This document shows, one piece after another, positions 51,201-61,140 of a DNA stretch of 64,000 bases. The stretch is taken from positions 176,191,664 to 176,255,663 of the forward strand of contig BTPG01000001.1 in assembly GCA_036245525.1 (NCBI GenBank). Direction: 5' to 3'. The notes below the pieces were generated by a model. It did no database searches. It worked only from the letters and a program-made list of their open reading frames with translations, and was not told where the DNA came from. The position numbers and the translations under genes were made by a program. Each line of letters starts with the position of its first letter. The first letter of the stretch is position 1. The DNA is from Semisulcospira habei (Eukaryota > Mollusca > Gastropoda > Semisulcospiridae).

Positions 51201-51827
51201 TTACTTGCTTGTAAGTTCTCGAACTTTTTTCATAGTTTCTTCTACGCCTATCTTTTTTCCTTGTTCTAAAAAAGATTTCTTTAGCTCTTCAACAATTACA
51301 GCCTGACTACGCATCTTATTCTGTATTTCAGATTTTTGTTGTTTATAGTTAGCCAAATCATCCTGGACTCGCTTAAATTCTTCGTCATCAATTTCATTAT
51401 TTTCCAAAGCCTTACTAATAATAAGTTTTATACTGCTTAGCTTAGCTCCAGCAAGTGTACTCAATGCTTCATGCTTTTGCAACTTCATATAAATTTTTTT
51501 GTTAAGGGTTTCCATACCAAAGCATGCTAGACTTGTGACAAGACCAATACCTTCAACAGCAATTCCTATAACACTTCCCACCCCCGTTGCAAAAAGAGTT
51601 ATACCTCCTACAGATAATCCGGCTGAAACCACCCCCATGGCCATTGATGTGTTGTGTACAGAATTGAAAACCGTATTGTAACGGCGTTTACACCTCGAGT
51701 ATTTTGCTTGTTCTTCTTCCAAACACTTCAACGCTTCTGTAATATTCATTAAACGAAATGAATCTGCCTTTAATGTTTTATCACGCTCAATAGGCTCAGG
51801 TGGTATTTGTGGATACAAGTTCACCAT
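51201..51827 (-). CDS. Polinton two-helix membrane protein (208 aa), copy C
   Basis: MVNLYPQIPPEP start, shorter N-terminus than B. Contains KYSRCKRRYNTVFNSV (about 42-57), the glycine-rich hydrophobic hairpin (about 60-108) and EIDDEEFKRVQDDL near 152-165. The ATG follows TTTGTCATAAAAA. Here the gene is in the middle of the element, adjacent to the 171-aa gene, the join that shows the permutation. Confidence 0.6.
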   Translation of the reverse strand: MVNLYPQIPPEPIERDKTLKADSFRLMNITEALKCLEEEQAKYSRCKRRYNTVFNSVHNTSMAMGVVSAGLSVGGITLFATGVGSVIGIAVEGIGLVTSLACFGMETLNKKIYMKLQKHEALSTLAGAKLSSIKLIISKALENNEIDDEEFKRVQDDLANYKQQKSEIQNKMRSQAVIVEELKKSFLEQGKKIGVEETMKKVRELTSK

Positions 51828-51847
51828 TTTTTATGACAAATATTTTT

Positions 51848-52726
51848 TTAATCAGCAATTACATTTTGCAACTCTTCAAAAGTATACAATTTACTAGCAT
51901 AATAAAATGCAACAAGATCAATGTGTTCAAGGTTTATGTAAGTTAGACGAACAAAAGTTGTTTTGTCAACCACCACCTTGACAGCTGGAATACTGCTCGA
52001 AACATTAATAACATCATTATTTTTTGTAATAGCAATAAAGACCTTTGATGATTCTGATACTGTTTCATCCCATGTAAGTTTAATTTCTTGTGCAATTTGA
52101 GCCTCTTTAGCAGTAGCAACAGATTTCATGATAATTTCAAATACTATTGTCGCTTCTCTAGCCACGACTAAGCTTGCTGGCATAAACACAACAGAAGTAT
52201 CTGATCTACCCTTTCTAGTTGTAAGAAGATATCTTCGTTTCTCATAATTTTCAACTTTCAGTTTTTCTCTGCTATTGTTGTCTAGGGCAAAACTTGGAAC
52301 AAGGCTTACAATAAGCGGCCCAGAATTAACAACCTTCCTAAACACTAAGGCGCCTTCATCATCAGTGTATACATAAGGACTAATAAATTCAATCTTTATG
52401 TCCCAGTCAATTGTGGGTGGTGGTGCCGGTACAGGTGAAACAACCCATTTAGTACCCACATGTATTAAGTTGTAGGGCACATTATTTACAGGTGGAGTAG
52501 GTACAGTAACATCACGTAGCTGACCAAGTTTAGGAATCTGTTTTTCACCATCTTTCATGTCAACAATTACTTTTCTCTTGTACATGCCATAGGAATCAAG
52601 TTCAAAACCATATATTTCTCCAATTTCTCCCTCTTTCTCAAAATCCTGTACGTCTGCCAAATCTTTCAACTCTGTTACTGGACATGCAACTGGTATGATT
52701 CTCGGCTTTGGACCAAGACCACTCAT
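51848..52726 (-). CDS. Polinton-associated 292-aa protein, copy C
   Basis: ATG at 52724-52726 (MSGLGPKPR). Intact and close to both A and B, with only scattered substitutions. This makes it a good marker for shared ancestry of the three elements. No recognised domain. Confidence 0.6.
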   Translation of the reverse strand: MSGLGPKPRIIPVACPVTELKDLADVQDFEKEGEIGEIYGFELDSYGMYKRKVIVDMKDGEKQIPKLGQLRDVTVPTPPVNNVPYNLIHVGTKWVVSPVPAPPPTIDWDIKIEFISPYVYTDDEGALVFRKVVNSGPLIVSLVPSFALDNNSREKLKVENYEKRRYLLTTRKGRSDTSVVFMPASLVVAREATIVFEIIMKSVATAKEAQIAQEIKLTWDETVSESSKVFIAITKNNDVINVSSSIPAVKVVVDKTTFVRLTYINLEHIDLVAFYYASKLYTFEELQNVIAD

Positions 52727-52746
52727 TTTTATAAACAAAAATAAAA

Positions 52747-53460
52747 TTATTTAATTTCCAAAACAACATAAAAATCATGCATTACAACTGGTTTACCATT
52801 CTGATTAGTTACAGATAAGCACAATGATTCAAAGAAACTAGAACCTAATTTTTTAAACTGAGAATTAGGAAATCTAGCAACCACATTTTCACAATATGGG
52901 GCAGTTCCAGTCGGCAAGCATCTTAACAAAGTTGAAGGCTTTCCATTGTGTACATTTTCAGTAGTGTTCAGTTCTTTCAAATGAACATTTAGCACTGTGT
53001 GTACTGACAAATGAACAGGATATCTGCCAGTTATTCTTGGTTTTTTTGGTGATAGTAGACTACCAACTGATTGTGACCAATCTTCATCTGGATGTGTTAT
53101 TGTTTTAAAAAATCCAAGTAATAATAAAAGACTAATTGATAAAGAAAACTGACCACTTTTCGGAAAATCAATTGAAACAAGTAAATTAGCTGGGTTTAAA
53201 GTTGCTTTAATTTTAAATTCATTTTGAAGCCATTCAGCTAAAGTACAAAAGTCATAATATCCGGCTCGTAAAGTATCACCCTTCTCAATACCATCAAGAG
53301 TTCCACTTACAGAATAATTTTCATCATCCGTTACATTAAACCACTTTACTGTGTAGAACATTTCATGGATAGCTACAGCCTTGCTACCATCACGATTATC
53401 AATCCCATTAGTTAACCACATTGGTTTGCTTGTGTCAATATTTGTTAAGGTTATAAACAT
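52747..53460 (-). CDS. Polinton-associated 237-aa protein, possible minor virion protein, copy C
   Basis: ATG at 53458-53460 (MFITLTNID). Middle section (HPDEDWSQS) matches A, not B. Ends HDFYVVLEIK. Divergent from the 408-aa gene with a 26-bp spacer. No catalytic motif. Confidence 0.58.
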   Translation of the reverse strand: MFITLTNIDTSKPMWLTNGIDNRDGSKAVAIHEMFYTVKWFNVTDDENYSVSGTLDGIEKGDTLRAGYYDFCTLAEWLQNEFKIKATLNPANLLVSIDFPKSGQFSLSISLLLLLGFFKTITHPDEDWSQSVGSLLSPKKPRITGRYPVHLSVHTVLNVHLKELNTTENVHNGKPSTLLRCLPTGTAPYCENVVARFPNSQFKKLGSSFFESLCLSVTNQNGKPVVMHDFYVVLEIK

Positions 53461-53486
53461 TTTTATTATCACATAAAAAAAAAAGG

Positions 53487-54713
53487 ATGGAATTTAAATC
53501 ACCAACCATTACCACTACAAACGCATTTCAATTCAATGTGAATGCCAAATATAATGTTGCACCTACTTATGAACAGAAAATAATTCAGTTAAATCAGCTT
53601 GATATTGCTGTGTCTGAACAAGATTTATTTCAAGTCAAAGTACCCAACCCTTTTGATCATTACCTAAACCCTCCAATAACAGACGATGCTACAGCAAGAA
53701 AGTGGTCTTCAAGCCCACTACAGATGTTTCAAAACCAACTTAACTTTGCCATACTGTGTTCTACTACAGGCTGTGGTGTTTCATTTACAGACCATTTGAA
53801 TCACTCAAACAAACTGATTAGGTCTGTGTATCGTTTCCATGTTTATTACCAGCTTAGACGTATACTGTCAGAACTGCATACACCACTACCAACTGAATCC
53901 AGTTTCAACAGGTATAACAACCCCATGGATATGAAAGCATTTGAACGCATCTGTAATGAATTTAACATAAGCACTAAGTATGACTTCACACAAAAACTTG
54001 ATGATCACCACGGCATTGGTACATTATATTATGCTTTGAGTCACAGACAATACCCTCAAGATTACTGGCCTCCCTACACTTCATTCTCATCAAAATCACA
54101 AGTCTGGTTAGGCTCAATAGAACAGAAACAATCTAACGCATGGTCAACATTTGTCTTGGACAGGAGTGACGGATTTACTCAAGCAGGAGTCGAGCGCGTA
54201 AATGAGTCTATCAGAACATATGTCTGGTGTATATTAGGTGCACAATCATTAACAAAATCTAATATTCTGAATGGAAGTGGAATTTTCGATTCGCAAAAAC
54301 AGTTTCTCGCTAATCTTGAAGATTCAGTAAATTCATCAGTTGATCTCCCATCAAGCATACAACGTTACCAAGATGTACTCAGATATGCCAGATCAAAAGT
54401 TGACTTTGTAGTTGGCACTGGGTTATACATGTTACCATCTGACCTTCAACTCCAAATGGGTACAATAACAAATTATAATAATGAAATCATTGTTGCTGGG
54501 AGTGATCAAAAACTAGGTCTCAATAAATCTGTAAATTTAGGAGGAACAACTGTGCACGTACAGTTGAAAAAAACATTACAAGTGATTACTTCCCTTGCTC
54601 CAACAGCTATACAACCAGTACAGTCAACCCCTGACACACATGAATCCGAGAGAACTGCATTGGTAATTGGCCTTACAGGAGTAGGAATATTACTTCTTTA
54701 CCTGTTTCATTAA
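53487..54713 (+). CDS. Tail-anchored Polinton structural-type protein (408 aa), copy C
   Basis: Same layout as A and B with a shorter linker. Differs from both at DDHHGIGTLYYALS and DYWPPYTSF. C-terminal anchor GLTGVGILLLYLFH. Overlaps the opposed 407-aa gene by 24 bp, as in A and B. Confidence 0.65.
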   Translation: MEFKSPTITTTNAFQFNVNAKYNVAPTYEQKIIQLNQLDIAVSEQDLFQVKVPNPFDHYLNPPITDDATARKWSSSPLQMFQNQLNFAILCSTTGCGVSFTDHLNHSNKLIRSVYRFHVYYQLRRILSELHTPLPTESSFNRYNNPMDMKAFERICNEFNISTKYDFTQKLDDHHGIGTLYYALSHRQYPQDYWPPYTSFSSKSQVWLGSIEQKQSNAWSTFVLDRSDGFTQAGVERVNESIRTYVWCILGAQSLTKSNILNGSGIFDSQKQFLANLEDSVNSSVDLPSSIQRYQDVLRYARSKVDFVVGTGLYMLPSDLQLQMGTITNYNNEIIVAGSDQKLGLNKSVNLGGTTVHVQLKKTLQVITSLAPTAIQPVQSTPDTHESERTALVIGLTGVGILLLYLFH

Positions 54714-55913
54714 ATAACCTATCATTAACCCTCCTACTGTCACCAAAAAGATCCAAACATGCTCCGCCATAAACCCTACTGCCTTTGCCGCTGTACTAAT
54801 CAACCAATTGACAACCGTGCCTAAAATGCCAGGTAACGAGTCTACTGCTTTCAGAGCCAATTTCTTAAGCAAGTCTGATATGTGTGACAACTGTTTCTTT
54901 ACCCACGACTGTAAGTCTTTTGGATCTGTGGGAACTGGGGTTGGTGGTGCTGGAGGTGGAGAACCACCACCCGTTACAGCCAACACAACTGTACTGATAA
55001 TAAACCCCAGAGCTGTAATTAAACTGGCAATTGTGATACCCTGTTCTCTGAAAAGTGTTTTAAGTCTCTCAGCCAGAGTAGTGTCTCCGTGAAGTATTTT
55101 CTGAATAGTTTCTCTTATTCTGTTGACCTGTGATTTCAGTTTTTCCCTTCCAATACTAATCGCTTCTAACCTCGCTGATCTTTCTATCTGCAAATCATTT
55201 AATCTGTGTTGGATTCTTTCTTTCATTTCTGTGTCAAAATTCCCATTGTCTGCGGTAGCCAGTTTCTCTTTTTCACGTTCTATGTGTTTATCAAGCTCTC
55301 CCAGTTTGGCAAGATTATTAACCATCTCACCTCTTATTGTCTGCAGTGATTTATCCAACCCTATAATCTCCCGCATTGACAAAGGTGGATCATCTATTGT
55401 TTTCAAAGCGTCATTTATTTGTCCTTCAGTAAATGAGGTTTCTTGTATCACTGTGTTTGCTATTTCTGGTAGGCTTGTTATTGGTGCCATTTCAATTTCT
55501 TGCCCTGTTGGTAACTTTGTTTGCGTGTCTTGAAGCACACTAACCAGTCTTGGCGTGATAGGAGACCCACCAATACCAAGTTGACGCAAGGCACTAACAC
55601 CACCTTCATTTTTTATTGTACTTAAAGCCCTAAACCTACTAGGGTCTTTTTTGTTAGTCAATAGTACTTTTCCTTTGTCAACAGTATTTAAATATAAATG
55701 ACCCTTGCCATCAAGTTCAAACTGGTTAGGGTCTATGTTGTCTGGGCGATTACCAACATGATCATAAAATGAGTTCACTTTGGTTTCTAAAAGTTCGTGA
55801 CGTAAACTGTAAATATTTCTTGTACCAGTCATATCTGCCATATCTGTTGTATTACCAAAATCATACGTGTCATCCATTTCAAAATCTTCATGATTAAATC
55901 CTCCCGCGGCCAT
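54690..55913 (-). CDS. Coiled-coil membrane protein of Polintons (407 aa), copy C
   Basis: ATG at 55911-55913 (MAAGGFNHED). The N-terminal 150 residues are clearly different from A and B (GHLYLNTVDKGK, GGVSALRQLGIGGS), whereas the coiled coil and both hydrophobic segments are nearly identical to A. The boundary near residue 150 looks like a recombination or domain-swap point. Intact. Confidence 0.65.
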   Translation of the reverse strand: MAAGGFNHEDFEMDDTYDFGNTTDMADMTGTRNIYSLRHELLETKVNSFYDHVGNRPDNIDPNQFELDGKGHLYLNTVDKGKVLLTNKKDPSRFRALSTIKNEGGVSALRQLGIGGSPITPRLVSVLQDTQTKLPTGQEIEMAPITSLPEIANTVIQETSFTEGQINDALKTIDDPPLSMREIIGLDKSLQTIRGEMVNNLAKLGELDKHIEREKEKLATADNGNFDTEMKERIQHRLNDLQIERSARLEAISIGREKLKSQVNRIRETIQKILHGDTTLAERLKTLFREQGITIASLITALGFIISTVVLAVTGGGSPPPAPPTPVPTDPKDLQSWVKKQLSHISDLLKKLALKAVDSLPGILGTVVNWLISTAAKAVGFMAEHVWIFLVTVGGLMIGYLMKQVKK

Positions 55914-55954
55914 TGTTTTTATTAATTTAATTTTTTTTATTGTGCATAATAAAA

Positions 55955-57238
55955 ATGACACAGTCCTACGGATCAAAGTTAGACCCACACAGAAAACTAC
56001 GTGAACCTTTCGGTGTTAAAGCAGTTAGACAATCAATTGTCATCACAAACAATCCTAGTACTATAGACCAAAACCAGACTCTTACTGTCAAGTTTCCAAA
56101 CCTAGGCCCCAGTGACGTTATTGTTCCTGGTACTGCTCGTCTTGCTTTTAATATTGAACTTTCATCGGACGCAGATGACAAAAGAACACTAGTTAACAAT
56201 CTAGGTAGAGCAATTATTAAGAATATTAAAGTTAAACTTGAAGGACAGGAAGTGTTTAGTCTTGACGATGCTGATGTGTTCTACTGCTACACGGATTTGT
56301 GGCTTACAAGAAAAGAATGAGAAGATCGTATTTATCAAGGCATACAGTCAGATAGCATTATGAAAATTCGAATAAATGCATCAGACAAAACAACCACAGA
56401 AGGCAAGGACGTTATTGTAGCCGAAACATATGGAAATAGGTTTTGCATTCCACTCGAATTTGAAATCCTAACAGGACATTCGCCTTATTACCAAGGGGCA
56501 CTAAATGACCGCCTGAGTTTTGAACTAACCTTCAATGATTACTCCAAAGTTATAAAATCAACGGATCTCAATGCATCATATAAGATCTCTAACATATCCT
56601 TGGAATATGAGATTGTCACGCATACTGAACTAGCCAGACTCATTCAAAATCAGTACCAGTCAAGACTTCCAATTTATTATGATCGAGTGATTAGACACAG
56701 TTTATTACCCAAAGACAAGAGCGACCAAATTTGGAGTATAAACCTAAACACGCCTGCTAGGTCACTAAAAGGCGTTCTTATGTTATTTGTTGAACCAAAA
56801 AGTCCTTACCAAGGAGATTCAGAAAAATTTTACAATCCGAAAATTACACATTTATCCTGTACAATCGAAGGCCGACCTAATCAAATTTTTGCGTCTGGAA
56901 TGATGGGATATCAGCACTATGATGAGATCACAAAGTATTTTGCTGGGGGAAGACTTAGAGAAAAATCAGCAAATATTGCGTGCAAAGATCTGCATCTGTA
57001 TGACGTAAGAATCGGTGAATACCTGACAGACAAGTACGCACTGTGGCTAGATCTGCGTTCTACGGACGACAATTTCCTTCATGGTTCTGGCCGTATTATC
57101 GAAAACGGTAGTGACGGAATCTCAATTCAAATACAGAAAAAAACAGAAACCGATGGATTAATAAATATATATCTATATCTGATTTTTGACGCTCAGTTAA
57201 ACATAGCTGAGAGCAGGCTAAGTAGTCACATATATTAA
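55955..57238 (+). pseudogene. Major capsid protein, Polinton type, with internal stop, copy C
   Basis: Same length as B, with TGA at 56318-56320 (about codon 122) where A and B have an arginine codon. Otherwise the frame is open to SRLSSHIY. More diverged from A and B than those are from each other. The gene ends just before the right terminal repeat region, the opposite side of the join it makes with ATPase in A and B. Confidence 0.82.
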
Positions 57239-57410
57239 AAGTATTCACTTAGCTTGGTTTTAATCCTTCACAGCCCATTTTGAATACCGAAATCACTATA
57301 AAATCCGAACGTATTAGTAGGCACGTCACGCTTGTGCTGAAACACGGACTAAACTGAAAATAAAAGGCGTCGTTTCACTGAGGTAACCGTTTCACTACCG
57401 ATTTCAACAT
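57239..57410. other. Spacer between capsid gene and right repeat of C
   Basis: After CACATATATTAAAA (the same as in B) the sequence turns at once into unrelated DNA. No gene. Confidence 0.6.
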
Positions 57411-58040
57411 TCCCAATTTTCACCTCGAGTGATCTAAAAACACTCGTAAAAACAGGGAGGGGTGTACTAGTAACTTGAATCATTTAGGTCTATCACTGGG
57501 ATTAGAGTTATTGGGTTTTGTCTTTCAATTTAAATGCATCACGCGACAGTGACTACGCAATAGCTTAAGCATAAAGACCTATTGTTCAGAAATGTCACCC
57601 GCTGGAGCGAAAACAGAAAACCGTTTCACAACCAATTTTCAAGCCCAACTTTCTGGTTGTGGAATAGATGCAATCTTGTAAACTCACATGACTACACAAC
57701 AGCTGTCTCTACCTACAGGTTATGACGGCAATAACTGCACCCAACAGGAATCCGGTTTCATCACGCGACAGTCTTGAGCACAAAGGCCGATTGTTCAACA
57801 GCGCAATGTCCGTGTGCGTCGAAGCAGTCACGATGTGTGAAGTGAAAACTTTTCACAGATAAATTTTCACGTTGGACGTTTCATTTACGAACGACGTGGT
57901 GTTCCACATTTAAGAAATAACCTATATTAGAGATTTGTTCTATATTTTTGGTTTGCCCCAGAGTAAGAAAAATGACATAGTGGTTTAGTGACATACATTG
58001 AAGCGTTGACACAAAAAGGAATGCTAATTTGTTTTGTGTG

Positions 58041-58087
<47 letters not shown>

Positions 58088-58416
58088 ACTATTTGGGCAC
58101 AGAGGACTATTGTTTACTATGGTGGTATGAACAGGAAGTAGACACTATTTCTCAGGAAGGCCAACTCTGACAGCATTGAGTGGTGGGGTGTGGGGGTGTG
58201 TGTGTGTGTGGGGGGGGGGGGTGGGGGTGGGTGGTGTGTATTTCTCGGGAAGATATTTTAACTAGCCTTTTGTTTCCAAGGGGTTGGGGGACCTGACTGG
58301 GCAGATAAATCTGTTAAATGAATTTGGTCAAGTGCGTTTGTTTATTTACGGAAAGGATTAAATAAATCAATTGTTTCTTAAATGGGTGTCGTTGTATTCT
58401 CCTATATACTTTCTCT
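57411..58416 (-). repeat. Right terminal inverted repeat of element C
   Basis: Counterpart of 42540-43520. 57594-58416 is near-identical to the left arm; 57411-57593 is diverged. Contains a (GA)n run at about 58047-58083, complementary to the left (CT)n run. Confidence 0.9.
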
Positions 58417-58422
58417 CTGGGG
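58417..58422. other. Target-site duplication of element C, right (CTGGGG)
   Basis: Follows the CTTTCTCT terminus; one base different from ATGGGG on the left. Confidence 0.75.
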
Positions 58423-58739
58423 TTACTCTCGAGGTCATTTGTGAGATTTTCAATGTCTACAGGGAGAGCGTAACTCACAGCTTTTGAATATAAGCAGACA
58501 ATTGATTTGCTCAAATCACGGGTCATTAGTGAAGCCATGTGTTGTTCATATTTAAAATGAAGTTTAAATAAATCAGCAGCCGTGAGGGATAGTATATCTT
58601 CAGTTGAATATAGCTTCCCAAGATAAGATTTCGAATGACCAGAAACCACTACAGATAAAAGTCTTTCCCTTTTTGAATCTAAGTCTATGTTTTCTACAGC
58701 GCCAATATCATTTAATAGAAGGAGTTCGTCTGTGTTCAT
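58417..58739 (-). pseudogene. 171-aa family gene of copy B, 5' part (split by element C)
   Basis: ATG at 58737-58739 (MNTDELLLLNDIG). Runs to NDLESNP, then enters the C terminus. Clearly distinct from the A and C versions in the first half (GHSKSYLGKLYSTED). The remainder is at 42305-42539. Confidence 0.88.
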
Positions 58740-58800
58740 TTTATAATGCAATTAAAAAAGATAATTTATAAACACATTTGTTTCTTTGTCAGTAAACCAG

Positions 58801-60164
58801 ACATGAGTACATTAAGCCCTCACATGTAGAACCGTTTTGTAAATGATCCCCCTCTTTTGAAAAGTAATATGTCCCCCTGTTGATCTTTGACACAACTTAG
58901 CGATTTGAAAGGGTGTAGCTATAAAGGCCATAAAGACGGGTGAGAGTCTTTTCAAAATGCGGCTCGTGTCTGAATTGAAAAGGAATGGAATGCGGCCGGT
59001 AATAGCGCGGCGTGAGGCAACACAAAAGGCGATCAACCGTGACACCACCTGGCAGCTCATGCTTACGATAAAATTGTACTGACATGAGTGTCTGTAAGTG
59101 CGTGTGTGTGTGTGTGTGTTTGTGTGTTTGTGTGTGTACGTCTGTTTGTGTGTGTGTGTGTGTGTGTGTACGTCTGTTTGATTGTGTATTTGTTTGTTTG
59201 TTTGTGTGCGCGTCTGTTTGTAAGTGTGTTTGTTTGTGTGTACGTCTGTGTGTTAGATATTACTTGTTAGTTTCTTATCAAACTGTTTATAGTGCACAGT
59301 ATAACCACCGTCTGATTTTTCGGGAACCAGCCATTGAGTAAATATGAAGTCAATTTCGAAACTCTTCTTGTCACCTCTCAGCAAATAGCCTTTTCAAAGC
59401 TGTAGAGCCGGTTTATTCATAGAGTGTTCCCTTACTAAGTTGAATAGCGACGCCCTACTGTGTCGGCGCGTTGCGACATTAGACACCACAAAGGTAAACA
59501 GGTGAGCTGGCTTGAAAAGAAGCTGATTTAAAACGTGTAAGTTTCACATGAGTGGAGTTTATGTCTGTGTTGTCAAAGCGGGTCTTTCTCTCTCTCTGTG
59601 TGCGGTAGCTAATGGGGGTTTTATTCCCATTCAATCTTAAAACCAATTTACATTTGTGGGGGGTCATGATTTTTTCGATGTGCATTTTCTTAAGGACAAA
59701 AATAAATTGTGTGAATATCGACTCAGGTGTGGTACATCGATCTAGCAGCTAAAGGATTTGAAAAGGTTTTGAGCAACGTTGTCAAAACATTGCGACGTGA
59801 TCATATTTTGTAACTGTTGTGCATATTTTATTCTGACGCGTCGTACCTAGAGTCAGCTGGCGACGGGCTGTGTTTACGTACATAGTAACATTGCGACAGT
59901 AGATATATGAGCTAATTAAGAGAGATATAAATACTGAGCGGATTGAAGTATTATTAACACAATGACTGAGTTAACCCCTTAAGTATTATTTTGGATTTTC
60001 ATAAAAATGTGGCTGTTTAAATAATGATGATTTAGGGGTAACTTCCAATGGTATTTACTCTGTGCGGGAGACATAGATATGGAGGGCCAAAAAAGATATA
60101 ATCAAGGGGGTTAACTCAGTCATTGTGTTAATGATGCTTCAATCCGCTCAGTATTTATATCTCT
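58801..60164 (-). repeat. Right terminal inverted repeat of element B
   Basis: Counterpart of 27847-29179, with an additional 60 bp near 58948-59006 absent on the left. The GT-rich tract at 59096-59250 mirrors the left CA-rich tract. The palindromic 244-bp module is at 59921-60164. Confidence 0.88.
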
Positions 60165-60170
60165 CAACTG
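60165..60170. other. Target-site duplication of element B, right (CAACTG)
   Basis: Perfect copy of 27841-27846. Confidence 0.9.
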
Positions 60171-60339
60171 TGGACTGCCTTTTATTCTGATCCTAGAGGA
60201 AGTGAATGTAAGGTGTTGGGAAGAGATGGGGTGGTTTAAAGTAGTGTATAATCGTGCGTGTGTCAGGAGAGAGAGGGTGTGCTGTTGTGCATGCGCAGTG
60301 AGCCCAGTGTTTTCCTGGAGAACAGCGCTATACAAGAAC

Positions 60340-60387
<48 letters not shown>

Positions 60388-61140
60388 AACAATAAACTCA
60401 ATGGATAATGAAAGGGTGCAGATCAAGTTTCCGTAATTTATCAATCATCATGTGATGCTTTATCGTATTGAAGGCAAAACTGAAATCAACAAACAAAATG
60501 TGTGCATAGTCACCAGCTGAACCCAAGTGTTCAAACAGCCTCTGTAGAGGCAGGCTACTGCACCCTCTGTGTCCCTATAAGACACCTGTATGCAAACTGA
60601 TATGGGTCAAGTTTGGACTGCACAAGTGTGAGAATGTGTGACGAAATCAGTTTTTCAAAGCACTTCATAATTAATGAAGTTAATGCTACAGGGTGGAAAT
60701 GGTTAGGTTCAGATGGGCATGGATTCTTGGGGACAGGTACCACTGTGGATGTTTTCCAAAGGTGGGAATAGTGCTAGTATCAAGAGACTGCTGGAAGTGG
60801 GGCTGAAAAACAGGCGCTAATTCATCAGCGCAAGACCTCAGCACCCAGCCGGAGATACCATCCGGTCCCAGGGCTTTACCTGCTTTGTTTTTCTTGAAAG
60901 CTGATTCACAGACTCGGTGCTGATTTGGATATCACCTGCAACAGGGGAGGGGCCTGCAGCCAGCAAATTCTCACACTCTGCACTAAAGTCATGTGAATCG
61001 AACCTGTTAAAAACACGTTCAAGTCTGTAGCAAAGGACAATGGGTCAGATGGGGTTGGGGTATTTTGTTTACAAGAGCGGCCAGGTGTAATTGTTTTCAA
61101 ATGATCAGAGGCCTGCTTTGCATTCATGCAACGAAAGTAC
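60165..61140 (-). mobile_element. Rex1-like LINE, 5' half, with internal tailed repeat
   Basis: The minus strand encodes KAGKALGPDGISGWVLRSCA (about 60830-60890), HILFVDFSFAFNTIKHHM (about 60440-60510) and, next to element B, IKGSPQL, which joins the GCVPSP of 27840. Frame breaks are frequent. A (TTA)n tract at about 60341-60384, preceded by about 130 bp with AGCGCTATACAAGAACTATT, looks like a tailed repeat inserted in it. Confidence 0.7.

Larger units (their letters stand above)
42540..58416. mobile_element. Maverick/Polinton-type element, copy C, nested in copy B
   Basis: 15,877 bp with inverted repeats beginning AGAGAAAGTATATAGG. Carries the full gene set, in circularly permuted order: ATPase, small protein, PolB, integrase, four small proteins, two-helix protein, 292-aa, 237-aa, 408-aa, 407-aa and capsid gene. 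PolB, integrase and capsid genes each carry breaks. The near-identity of its outer terminal repeats argues for a recent insertion. Confidence 0.93.
27847..60164. mobile_element. Maverick/Polinton-type element, copy B (contains nested copy C)
   Basis: Bounded by inverted repeats beginning AGAGATATAAATACTGAG and by a perfect CAACTG duplication. Removing C (42540-58416) and one 6-bp duplication leaves about 16.4 kb, a normal Polinton length. It carries the only intact polymerase and capsid genes of the window, but ATPase and integrase have frameshifts and the 171-aa family gene is split by C. Interior order matches A. Confidence 0.92.

Noticed and set aside
58314..58751. An intact 145-aa gene
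   Set aside because: The last 30 or so residues are read from the C terminal repeat; it is the 5' part of the split gene.
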